From: Pokkaliibacter sp. MBI-7 | GTDB taxonomy: Bacteria; Pseudomonadota; Gammaproteobacteria; Pseudomonadales; Balneatricaceae | Direction: 5' to 3' | DNA: 64,000 nucleotides | NCBI RefSeq assembly: GCF_029846635.1 | Contig: NZ_JARVTG010000001.1 | Span: forward strand, 434,001-498,000 | Shown here: positions 8,678 through 15,987 of the stretch, piece by piece | How positions within the stretch are numbered: the first letter of the stretch is position 1 | Layout of the letters: each line of letters starts with the position of its first letter | The notes under the pieces: generated by a model | Seen by the model: only the letters and a program-made list of their open reading frames with translations | Told to the model about the DNA's origin: nothing | Databases searched by the model: none | Made by a program: the position numbers and the translations under genes

Positions 8678-9781
8678 TCAGTAATCAATCACCACGTCAG
8701 ATTTGGGTATGCTGCAGCAGGTCAGGATATTGCCGTCTTCAATGTCTTCATCGGTGATGCCGCCGTTGTGGCTCATCTCCACCTCGCCCTTGAGCTTCTC
8801 CAGCATGCAGGTGCCGCAGATACCCATACCGCAGGCCTTGGGAATATGCAGACCGAGTTTCGATGCGGCAGCGTGAATAGTCTCCCCCGGTGCCAGACGG
8901 ATGCTCTTGCCGGTCTGGGCAAACTCCACGGTAAACCACTCAGAGCTGTCGACTTCACCATCGGCTTCCTGTGCCTGTTTGGCCTGCTCGATGGCATCTT
9001 CCTTGACCTCGGTCGGCGTCGCACCGAACGACTCTTCGTGATAGCGCTTCATGTCGAAGCCACACTGCTGCAGGATGCGCTTGATGGCATTCATGTAGGG
9101 CGTCGGGCCGCAGCAGAAGATTTCGCGGTCCATAAAGTCCGGCGCAATCATGTTCATCATGGCTTCGGTCAGATAACCACGGTAGCCAGACCAGCTTTCG
9201 CCGATGTCATAACGCTCACAGATCAGATGCAGGCCGAAGTTCTTCACCCGCGAGGCCATATGCTCCAGCTCGCGGTGGTAAATGATGTCACGCGGGGAGC
9301 GGGCACTGTGCACAAACACCATATCGGTGCTGGCATTGGTGTCGAACAGCCAGCGCGCCATGGACATCACCGGCGTGATCCCTACTCCGCCCGACAGGAA
9401 CAGCACTTTGTCAGAGGGAAAGTCGATGATATTAAACAGCCCCACCGGGCCATGCACCGGCAACTCATCACCTTCTTTCAGATTGTCATGCAGCCAGTTG
9501 GAGACTTTGCCGCCGGGTACGCGTTTGACGGTGATGGAAAAGCTGTACGGAATCGAAGGCGAACTGGAAATAGTGTAGGAGCGCATGATCGGCAAACCGT
9601 CGATCTCAAGCTCCAGCGTGACGAACTGGCCGGGTTTGAAGAAGAAAAACAGCGGCTGGTCTGCCATAAAGCAGAAAGTGCGCACATCCCAGGTTTCCTG
9701 AATGATCTTCACGCAGCGCACCAGATGGCGGCCATTGGCCCACATCTGGGTATTCAGGGGAGATAAGAATTCGTTGCTCAT
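8678..9781 (-). CDS. gbcB: Glycine-betaine demethylase reductase subunit GbcB
   Basis: Electron-transfer partner of the Rieske oxygenase GbcA; passes electrons from NAD(P)H to convert glycine betaine to dimethylglycine. 367 residues. An FAD-binding ferredoxin-reductase fold comes first (MRSYTISSSPS flavin motif near residue 80), then the NAD-binding part (FLSGGVGITPVMSMARWL and FCCGPTPYMNAIKR), then a C-terminal plant-type [2Fe-2S] ferredoxin with CGMGICGTCMLEKL and a final Cys in LTCCSIP. The ATG at 9781 has a GAG upstream; a GTG at 9793 is less likely. It is divergent from gbcA, as in arrangements known from Pseudomonas. Confidence 0.9.
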   Translation of the reverse strand: MSNEFLSPLNTQMWANGRHLVRCVKIIQETWDVRTFCFMADQPLFFFFKPGQFVTLELEIDGLPIMRSYTISSSPSIPYSFSITVKRVPGGKVSNWLHDNLKEGDELPVHGPVGLFNIIDFPSDKVLFLSGGVGITPVMSMARWLFDTNASTDMVFVHSARSPRDIIYHRELEHMASRVKNFGLHLICERYDIGESWSGYRGYLTEAMMNMIAPDFMDREIFCCGPTPYMNAIKRILQQCGFDMKRYHEESFGATPTEVKEDAIEQAKQAQEADGEVDSSEWFTVEFAQTGKSIRLAPGETIHAAASKLGLHIPKACGMGICGTCMLEKLKGEVEMSHNGGITDEDIEDGNILTCCSIPKSDVVIDY

Positions 9782-9922
9782 GGTCTTGCTCACTCTGCGC
9801 TAAGCCGCTTATAGCCTTCTGTCATCACTTGGAGAAAGCCTGCTGATTACAAGCAGGCTGCCGACGAAGGCTTTGCTGTACCGACATGACCTGTCCATCA
9901 CAGGTTGAACAGTCATATCGCT

Positions 9923-9940
9923 ATGGTGATCAGTCACCAT
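9923..9940. promoter_or_regulatory. Inverted repeat, possible operator
   Basis: ATGGTGA, 4-base spacer TCAG, TCACCAT. Perfect 7-bp arms, 142 bp upstream of the gbcB start. Typical size for a dimer-binding site; binder unknown. Confidence 0.4.
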
Positions 9941-10168
9941 CATGTTGTTGAGCCGATTGTGGTCGCACCCTCGCTCCGGCATTTAGCTGATAACGACATG
10001 AATTTATCCACCGTCTCCAATTCCACAGCAGGCGTGGGCAGGGCTGGTCGCAAAGTATCGAATCCGATGTCGTTTATAGCTAACTCACCACCAGTGCGCT
10101 CACGCACAATGCGATCAACAGACTGTGACCGCTGCAATGAGAGCACGTCCACACCGCCACCTCGAAAG

Positions 10169-10256
10169 AGTGGAAATGACCCTGTCGCCAGACGCGTGGT
10201 AACAACCGCGTCATGAACTGCGACGGTGTCGTGAGAATAGTGGAAACGACCGCGTC
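10169..10256 (+). repeat. Three 18-bp direct repeats upstream of gbcA
   Basis: Copies AGTGGAAATGACCCTGTC (10169-10186), CGTGGTAACAACCGCGTC (10195-10212) and AGTGGAAACGACCGCGTC (10239-10256). They share GTGG-AA--ACC--GTC in the same orientation. Start-to-start spacing is 26 and 44 bp. The last copy ends 134 bp before the gbcA ATG. This looks like a set of activator binding sites. Confidence 0.6.
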
Positions 10257-10390
10257 GCAAGGCCGCAACCCGGTCGTCCCCCACAGAGCACATCCTCGTG
10301 AACAGGGCTCTCAAAGCCAGGGGAGCAGCTCAGGTCTGGAACCGTGAAGAGATGCATTGATGCCCACAATGGGCGACGAGGATTAACCAA

Positions 10391-11698
10391 ATGAACCCGG
10401 ATATGAAGCTGCTGGATAACGTCTGCGACCAGACCTCCTCACGTGAGGAAATGGCCGAACAACTGCAGACCCGTGACCGTTTTCTCTCTCTGCCGCAGCC
10501 TTTCTACAACAGCCCGGCTTTCTTCAAGCACGACATGGAAGAGGTCTTCTACAAAGAGTGGATCATGGCCGGTGTGGTCAGTGAGATCCCCAAAAAGGGC
10601 AACTACTTCACCATCCAGATCGGTGACAACCCGATCATGATCGTGCGCGGTGCCGAAGGCAAAGTCGAAGCTTTCTACAACGTCTGCCGCCACCGTGGTT
10701 CACGTATCTGCACCCAGCACCGCGGCAAGACTGCCAAACTGGTCTGCCCTTACCACAAATGGACTTACGAACTTGACGGCAAGCTGCTGTACGCAGGCAG
10801 TGAAATGGGCGACGGCTTCGACATGGCCAAATTCGCTCTGAAGAAAGTCCACGTTCGTACCGGTGGCGGCTTTATCTTTATCTGTCTGGCTGACGAGCCA
10901 CCCGCGTTTGATGCCTTCCTGGCAACACTGGATGAATATCTGGAACCCTACGACATGGAAAACACCAAAGTCGCGGTGGAAACTCATATCGTCGAGAAGT
11001 GCAACTGGAAACTGGTTATCGAGAACAACCGCGAGTGCTACCACTGCGACGGCTCACACCCCGAACTGCTGCGTACCCTGCTGGAATGGGACGACACCAA
11101 CGACCCCCGTGCTGATCAGGCCTTCAAGGATCACGTCGCCCGTAAAGAAGCCGAGTGGGAAGACGAAAAGATCCCCTATCACCACGTTTCTGCCGGTCTG
11201 CGCAACCGTATCGTGCGTATGCCACTGGCTGAAGGCACCGTGTCCATGACCATGGACGGCAAATCCGGCAGCACCAAACTGATGGGCCGCATCAAGAACC
11301 CAGACCTGGGATCCATGCGCATCCTGCACCTGCCCAACTCCTGGAACCACTGCATGGGTGACCACCTGATCACCTTCCGCGTGCTGCCACTGGGCCCACA
11401 GGAAACACTGGTTACCACCAAGTGGCTGGTGCACAAGGATGCCATTGAAGGTGTCGATTACGATCCGGAAAACCTGCGTAAAGTGTGGGATGCCACCAAC
11501 GATCAGGACCGTGTACTGGCAGAAGAAAACCAGCAGGGCATCAACTCCAGAGCTTACGAGCCCGGCCCCTACTCCAAGACCTATGAGTTCGGTGTTATCA
11601 ACTTTGTTGACTGGTACTGCGAGCGCGTGCTGGACAACATGGGCAAGGAAGTACCCGAGAAGTATCGCCGTCTGAGCAACGTCGATCTGGAAAGCTAA
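10391..11698 (+). CDS. gbcA: Glycine-betaine demethylase oxygenase subunit GbcA
   Basis: Rieske non-haem iron oxygenase that removes one methyl group of glycine betaine as formaldehyde, giving dimethylglycine. 435 residues. The Rieske [2Fe-2S] ligands are Cys99-X-His101 (VCRHRGSRIC) and Cys119-X2-His122 (VCPYHKW). The mononuclear iron site lies in NNRECYHCDGSHPELL with His218 and His223. The strong agreement with the GbcA type, rather than a two-subunit aromatic dioxygenase, comes from the N-terminal MAEQLQTRDRFLSLPQPFYN region and the adjacent GbcB reductase. The ATG at 10391 is the first plausible start. It ends at a strong terminator and is likely induced by betaine or dimethylglycine, as in Pseudomonas. 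Confidence 0.93.
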   Translation: MNPDMKLLDNVCDQTSSREEMAEQLQTRDRFLSLPQPFYNSPAFFKHDMEEVFYKEWIMAGVVSEIPKKGNYFTIQIGDNPIMIVRGAEGKVEAFYNVCRHRGSRICTQHRGKTAKLVCPYHKWTYELDGKLLYAGSEMGDGFDMAKFALKKVHVRTGGGFIFICLADEPPAFDAFLATLDEYLEPYDMENTKVAVETHIVEKCNWKLVIENNRECYHCDGSHPELLRTLLEWDDTNDPRADQAFKDHVARKEAEWEDEKIPYHHVSAGLRNRIVRMPLAEGTVSMTMDGKSGSTKLMGRIKNPDLGSMRILHLPNSWNHCMGDHLITFRVLPLGPQETLVTTKWLVHKDAIEGVDYDPENLRKVWDATNDQDRVLAEENQQGINSRAYEPGPYSKTYEFGVINFVDWYCERVLDNMGKEVPEKYRRLSNVDLES

Positions 11699-11712
11699 TC
11701 TGCTGTTTAGTT

Positions 11713-11751
11713 AAAACAAACAGGGCGCCTTAATGGCGCCCTGTTTGTTTT
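11713..11751 (+). terminator. Intrinsic terminator of gbcA
   Basis: A 17-bp perfect stem, AAAACAAACAGGGCGCC and its complement, around the loop TTAAT. Its 3' arm ends in a T-rich stretch. Confidence 0.9.
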
Positions 11752-11951
11752 GGTGGTTTATTCATGTTTTATGTGACCCGCTTTTTTCTGAATTTCTCAC
11801 AAATAACCGCAGTGTTATCTGCTGTTTAAAAAGAAGGCCAGTAGTGAATTTTTGCTTTGAATACCAAGGGTAAAAGCCTTTTCTTTAGATTATAGAATTC
11901 AATATAGTCAGCCTCGCTGCCCAGATGGGGAGATTCGCGTGGACGAATCTA

Positions 11952-12239
11952 TCAGACCTGTGCAGCAAGGCCTTTTTTGACTAGCTCGAAAGCTTCTTTC
12001 ACCTTCGGTGATACTTCTTCAAGTGCGAGTTTGTTTTGCTCCACCTGGTGCCAATCTACCGATTGTCTCAGCCTCTCTAGGCGAAAGATCTCTTTTCCAT
12101 AGTGTTCAATCTTGGCAACATCATTCTCACCAAGTTTTTGTTGTTGAATGCTGTACACCATGTAGCCAATCAGACTGCCGTACCCATCTTTCAAGCTCTC
12201 AAAGACAGATAACGCTTCTTCATGCTCCTGACCTTCCAT
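11952..12239 (-). CDS. Small soluble protein of unknown function
   Basis: 95 residues, charged and probably all-helical, with no signal peptide or membrane segment; Lys, Glu and Leu are common in the second half. The ATG at 12239 has a textbook GGAGG eight bases upstream, which supports real translation. I do not recognise the family. It stands alone between gbcA and a divergent phosphoesterase gene, in a locally AT-richer patch than its neighbours, so recent acquisition is possible. Confidence 0.65.
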   Translation of the reverse strand: MEGQEHEEALSVFESLKDGYGSLIGYMVYSIQQQKLGENDVAKIEHYGKEIFRLERLRQSVDWHQVEQNKLALEEVSPKVKEAFELVKKGLAAQV

Positions 12240-12559
12240 AATGACACCTCCGTACCCTGATTAACTTTACTGCAGCTCAATATTGCTATGATCGACTTTG
12301 TTAATGGTATGGATACCCCGCACCTTCCTCCCCTTCACGTACACCTTGTGCACCCTTGTCGACAAAACCGTCATCAATTCATCAGAAATCCGCAGCTTTT
12401 GCGGAAAGAAAAATGATCCCGCCCTGATGCCTCCGGCTGACACTCAACAGACACCGAAGTGTCATTTTTCTCTCCCATGATCGCCTCGCTTAACCCAGAG
12501 CGGTCCTGAAACCGCCGCCTAATAAGACCCAAACCTCCTTAACCGTGAGGAAGCCGATC
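12240..12559. other. Divergent intergenic region
   Basis: 320 bp between the small minus-strand gene and the exported phosphoesterase. It must hold both promoters. A weak hairpin GACAC-CGAA-GTGTC followed by ATTTTT lies at 12450-12468. No gene seen. Confidence 0.5.
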
Positions 12560-14230
12560 ATGTTCCGTCCCTCTGCCATCGCTCTGGCGATTGCCTCTGC
12601 CACACTGGCCAGCAGCAGCTTCGCCGCCAGCACCCGCCACCCCACTGCTGACAGCATCAGCACAGCGACGCCGATCAAGCATGTGGTGGTGATCTATAAC
12701 GAGAACGTCTCCTTCGATCACTACTTTGGCACCTACCCCGAGGCCACCAACCCGGCCGGTGAACCGCCGTTCAAAGCTGCCGCCAATACGCCCAGGGTGA
12801 ACAATCTGGCCACCGCCGGCGTGCTGCAGAACAACCCCAACCTCAGCAACAAAGACAATGGCGCTGACGCCGCTGACCCTTTCCGCCTCGATCGCACACA
12901 GGCCAACACCGCTGATCAGAATCACGCCTACACCGCAGAACAGCAGGCCTACAATGCAGGCAAGGCTGACCTGTTCCCCAAATTTACCGGACGCGGCAGC
13001 AATGGCAGCGTCGGTGCCTTCGGCACCCGTGGTCAGGTGATGGGCTACTTTGATGGCAACACCGTCACCTCCCTGTGGAATTACGCTCAGCGCTTTGCCA
13101 TGAGTGATAACGCCTACACCGACACCTTCGGCCCCTCTACCCCCGGCGCGCTGGAAGCGGTCTCCGGCCAGACCGACGGCATGCAGATCGTGCAAAGCTC
13201 CAAGCATTCCTACTACGTCGATGACGGTCAGGGCGGCTACACCATGATCAATGACGTCGACCCCGCCACGGACGTCTGCTCCAAAGCCACCGATCAGGTA
13301 TGGATGACCGGTAAAAACATCGGTGACCTGCTTAACGCCCGCACTATTTCCTGGGGCAGCTTTATGGGTGGCTTCGATCTGGATCAGGTTAATGCCAACG
13401 GCAGTAAGGGCTGCCAGCGCAGTACCTATTCCACCGTGGTCAACAGCACCGTAACCGATTACATCCCGCACCACGCCTGGTTCCAGTATTACCAGTCCAC
13501 CTCCAACCCCAGCCACGCCCATCCGTCAGCGGTCGCGGCCATCGGTTATTCCACCACAATGGACGGCAAAAGCCGGGAACCGGCTAACCACGAGTACGAC
13601 ATCAACGCCTTCTATCAGGCGATTAAAGCCGGTAACTACCCGGCGGTTTCCTTCCTTAAGGCGCCTGCGTTTGAAGATGGCCATGCGGGCTATTCCGATC
13701 CGCTCGATGAACAGCAGTTCACCACACAGGTCATCAACTTCCTGCAGCAGCAGGCTGACTGGAAAAACACCGCTGTGATCGTGGCCTGGGATGACTCTGA
13801 TGGCTGGTATGACCACGCCTATGCCGACACCACCCACGCCTCCTACGACAAAGAAGCCGATCAGCTCAACGGCGCGGGTGTCTGCGGTAGCGGTGATGCC
13901 CCGGCAGGCTTGAAAGGCAAGCCGGTCAATGGCCGCTGCGGCCCCGGCACGCGCATTCCGTTTCTGGTGATTTCGCCCTACGCCAAGCACAACTTCGTCA
14001 GCCACACCGCCATTTCTCAGGCCTCCATCGTGCGCTTTATCGAAGACAACTGGCTGAAAGGTGAACGTATCGGTGGCGGCTCCTTCGATGCCAGCGCTGG
14101 CAGCATCATGGATCTGTTTGATTTCAAACATGCTGACGGTACGCCGCTGTTCCTTGACCCTTACTATGGCACCCCCGCCAATGCGCCGGTCGCGATGAAC
14201 AAGGCGCCCGTCACCCCGCACACCCTCTGA
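12560..14230 (+). CDS. Exported phosphoesterase (phospholipase C / AcpA acid phosphatase family)
   Basis: 556 residues from the ATG at 12560, which has AGGAAG seven bases upstream; the GTG at 12545 is less likely. A Sec signal peptide is clear (FRPSAIALAIASATLASSSF, cleavage after AFA-like SSSFAA). The family signature IYNENVSFDHYFGTYPEA sits just after it, and later conserved blocks include VAWDDSDGWYDH and RIPFLVISPYAKHNFVSH. The family (PF04185) hydrolyses phosphate mono- or diesters including phospholipids; the substrate here is not determined. Periplasmic or secreted. It may serve phosphate scavenging or act on host or environmental lipids. Confidence 0.88.
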   Translation: MFRPSAIALAIASATLASSSFAASTRHPTADSISTATPIKHVVVIYNENVSFDHYFGTYPEATNPAGEPPFKAAANTPRVNNLATAGVLQNNPNLSNKDNGADAADPFRLDRTQANTADQNHAYTAEQQAYNAGKADLFPKFTGRGSNGSVGAFGTRGQVMGYFDGNTVTSLWNYAQRFAMSDNAYTDTFGPSTPGALEAVSGQTDGMQIVQSSKHSYYVDDGQGGYTMINDVDPATDVCSKATDQVWMTGKNIGDLLNARTISWGSFMGGFDLDQVNANGSKGCQRSTYSTVVNSTVTDYIPHHAWFQYYQSTSNPSHAHPSAVAAIGYSTTMDGKSREPANHEYDINAFYQAIKAGNYPAVSFLKAPAFEDGHAGYSDPLDEQQFTTQVINFLQQQADWKNTAVIVAWDDSDGWYDHAYADTTHASYDKEADQLNGAGVCGSGDAPAGLKGKPVNGRCGPGTRIPFLVISPYAKHNFVSHTAISQASIVRFIEDNWLKGERIGGGSFDASAGSIMDLFDFKHADGTPLFLDPYYGTPANAPVAMNKAPVTPHTL

Positions 14231-14254
14231 TCGCCCAGCGGCCCAGAGCACATC

Positions 14255-14285
14255 GGCCAGCCCTCAGCGGGGCTGGCCTTTCGTT
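14255..14285 (+). terminator. Intrinsic terminator of the phosphoesterase gene
   Basis: GGCCAGCCC / GGGCTGGCC, 9-bp stem with a 6-base loop, followed by TTTCGTT. Confidence 0.8.
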
Positions 14286-14309
14286 ATTGTGAGATTCGGA
14301 ACCTTCGTC

Positions 14310-15728
14310 ATGCTGCCCTTCACCGCCCAGTCAGGCTTTTACCGGCGCCGCCAGCAACTGCTCACAGCGTTCATGGCCGTTATGATCATCGTGGTTTTCG
14401 CGCTGGTGATGGTGACGACCAGCCCGGTGCCCTGGTCGCTCTGGTGGCAATCGCCCCGGCAGGCCTATGTGCTGACGCAGGGCGATAACCCCTTTCCGCA
14501 GCATCTGACGCTGCCTGCTGCGCAGCCGCTGTCGGCCATGGCACAGCTGGGCAAGCAGCTGTTCTTTGACCCCAGCTTGTCCGGCTCCGGTCAGCTGTCG
14601 TGTGCCAGCTGCCACAGCCCTGCTCATGCTTATGGCCCGGCCACTGACGATGCCGTGGTCAAAGGCGGTATAGCGATGCAACAACGCGGCTTTCGGGCCG
14701 TCCCCTCGCTGGCTTACCTGTATCGCCAGCCACTGTTCAGTATCGGCCCGGATCTGGAAGGGGATGACGATCAGGTGATGACCCTGCAGCAGCAGGCAGA
14801 ACAGGCCACGACCAGTGACCGCGCGGTGAAAAGTGCCGACAGTACCGCCCTGTCCGCCAGCAATCTGGTGCCGATGGGCGGTCTGTTCTGGGATGGACGG
14901 GTCGATACCCTGCAACAGCAGGCCAGCGGGCCGCTGTTCAATCCGGTGGAAATGGCTGCCCAGTCACCCGCTACCGTCGCCCGGGCACTGCAGCAGGCCA
15001 GCTATGCTGATCGTTTCCGCGCGCTGTTCGGCGCGCATATCTTCGACAATCCGCAGCAGACCGTGGCGGAAGCGATGTTTGCGCTGGCACGCTATCAGAC
15101 CGAAGACCCGAGCTTTCATGCGTTTACCAGCCAGTACGATGCCTGGCTGCAGGGCAATGCCCGGATGACGCCCGCGCAGATTCGCGGCTATCTGGCGTTC
15201 AATGATCCGAAGCAGGGCAACTGCGCCGCCTGTCATCTGGATAAGCCCGGCAAGGATGGCCTGCCGCCGCTGTTGACTGACTTTCAGTACGAAGCGCTGG
15301 GCGTGCCGCGCAATGCCGCCATTCCGGCCAATGCCAACCCGGCCTTCCATGATCTGGGGCTGTGTGGCCCGTTCCGCGCCGACCTGCAACAGCAGACCCA
15401 GTACTGCGGCATGTTCCTCACGCCCAGTCTGCGTAACAGCGCCACTCGCCGGGTGTTCTTCCATAACGGCGTATTCCACACCCTCGAACAGGTGCTGAAC
15501 TGGTACGTCAACCGTGACCTGCATCCCAGCCAGTTCTATGCCACGGGCGCGGATGGCAAGGCGATCATCTATGACGACCTGCCCCGGCAGTATGTCAACA
15601 ATGTCGATGTCAGCGATGCACCGCTGGATCGTCATCCCGGTGACCACCCGGCCCTCAACGACGAGCAGATCAAGGATGTAGTGGCCTTCCTTGGCACCCT
15701 GAGTGATGGTTACACGGCCGCCCAGTGA
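14310..15728 (+). CDS. Di-haem cytochrome c peroxidase-like protein (CcpA/MauG family)
   Basis: 472 residues with two CXXCH haem-binding motifs, CASCH (Cys98-His102) and CAACH (Cys305-His309), spaced as in bacterial di-haem peroxidases. An N-terminal hydrophobic segment (AFMAVMIIVVFALVMV) anchors or exports it, so it works in the periplasm. Further family blocks are GKQLFFDPSLSGSGQLSCAS, MGGLFWDGRVDTLQQQA and TPSLRNSATRRVFFHNGVFH. The ATG at 14310 is preferred because the GTG at 14289 lies on the tail of the preceding terminator. Likely function: peroxide reduction or oxidation of a partner protein. It precedes katG, suggesting a peroxide-defence neighbourhood. Confidence 0.88.
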   Translation: MLPFTAQSGFYRRRQQLLTAFMAVMIIVVFALVMVTTSPVPWSLWWQSPRQAYVLTQGDNPFPQHLTLPAAQPLSAMAQLGKQLFFDPSLSGSGQLSCASCHSPAHAYGPATDDAVVKGGIAMQQRGFRAVPSLAYLYRQPLFSIGPDLEGDDDQVMTLQQQAEQATTSDRAVKSADSTALSASNLVPMGGLFWDGRVDTLQQQASGPLFNPVEMAAQSPATVARALQQASYADRFRALFGAHIFDNPQQTVAEAMFALARYQTEDPSFHAFTSQYDAWLQGNARMTPAQIRGYLAFNDPKQGNCAACHLDKPGKDGLPPLLTDFQYEALGVPRNAAIPANANPAFHDLGLCGPFRADLQQQTQYCGMFLTPSLRNSATRRVFFHNGVFHTLEQVLNWYVNRDLHPSQFYATGADGKAIIYDDLPRQYVNNVDVSDAPLDRHPGDHPALNDEQIKDVVAFLGTLSDGYTAAQ

Positions 15729-15834
15729 CAGCAAAAAGCGCTCGCGCCATTGCTTTACGTCCAGCCAACCAATAAGGACAACCGCGACCCAGACTGGTTT
15801 TGACCGGCGAGCCTCTGCCCGGGCGCACGTTGCA

Positions 15835-15889
15835 ACAGGCAAAAGCTATTCGACAGGCAAAAAGCTATCCAACAGTCAAAAGCTATCAG
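15835..15889 (+). repeat. Three tandem 18/19-bp repeats upstream of katG
   Basis: ACAGGCAAAAGCTATTCG, ACAGGCAAAAAGCTATCCA and ACAGTCAAAAGCTATCAG lie head to tail, ending 98 bp before the katG ATG. The core AAAAGCTAT recurs every 18-19 bp. Could be stacked regulator sites. The spacing does not fit the OxyR tetranucleotide pattern. Confidence 0.75.
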
Positions 15890-15987
15890 GGTGATGCACT
15901 CAGTATATTGGTCAAAAAAGCATCGACAGAACTATACCTAAGGGTGCCGGTAGTCCTCTGCCTTGAGCACGAAAGGAGTACATAACA

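Larger units (their letters stand above)
9782..10390. promoter_or_regulatory. Divergent gbcB-gbcA control region
   Basis: 609 bp with no convincing gene. Visible structure: a 7-bp inverted repeat ATGGTGA-TCAG-TCACCAT (9923-9940) on the gbcB side, and three 18-bp direct repeats between 10169 and 10256 on the gbcA side. In Pseudomonas the AraC-type activator GbdR drives gbcA and gbcB. Whether these motifs are GbdR sites is not known, and the gene for such a regulator is not in the window. Confidence 0.6.

Noticed and set aside
9940..10314. 124-residue minus-strand frame in the gbcB-gbcA intergenic region
   Set aside because: It runs through the three direct repeats, lacks a ribosome site and has no recognisable sequence.
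10338..10367. A further GGAACC followed by CCAC upstream of gbcA, possible third hrp box
   Set aside because: The spacer is 20 bases, not 15 or 16, and the gene is metabolic. The GGAACC at 14298 has no CCAC at the right distance either.
15835..15889. OxyR site upstream of katG
   Set aside because: The CTAT elements recur every 18-19 bp and lack the alternating ATAG/CTAT pattern with 7-base gaps required for OxyR.
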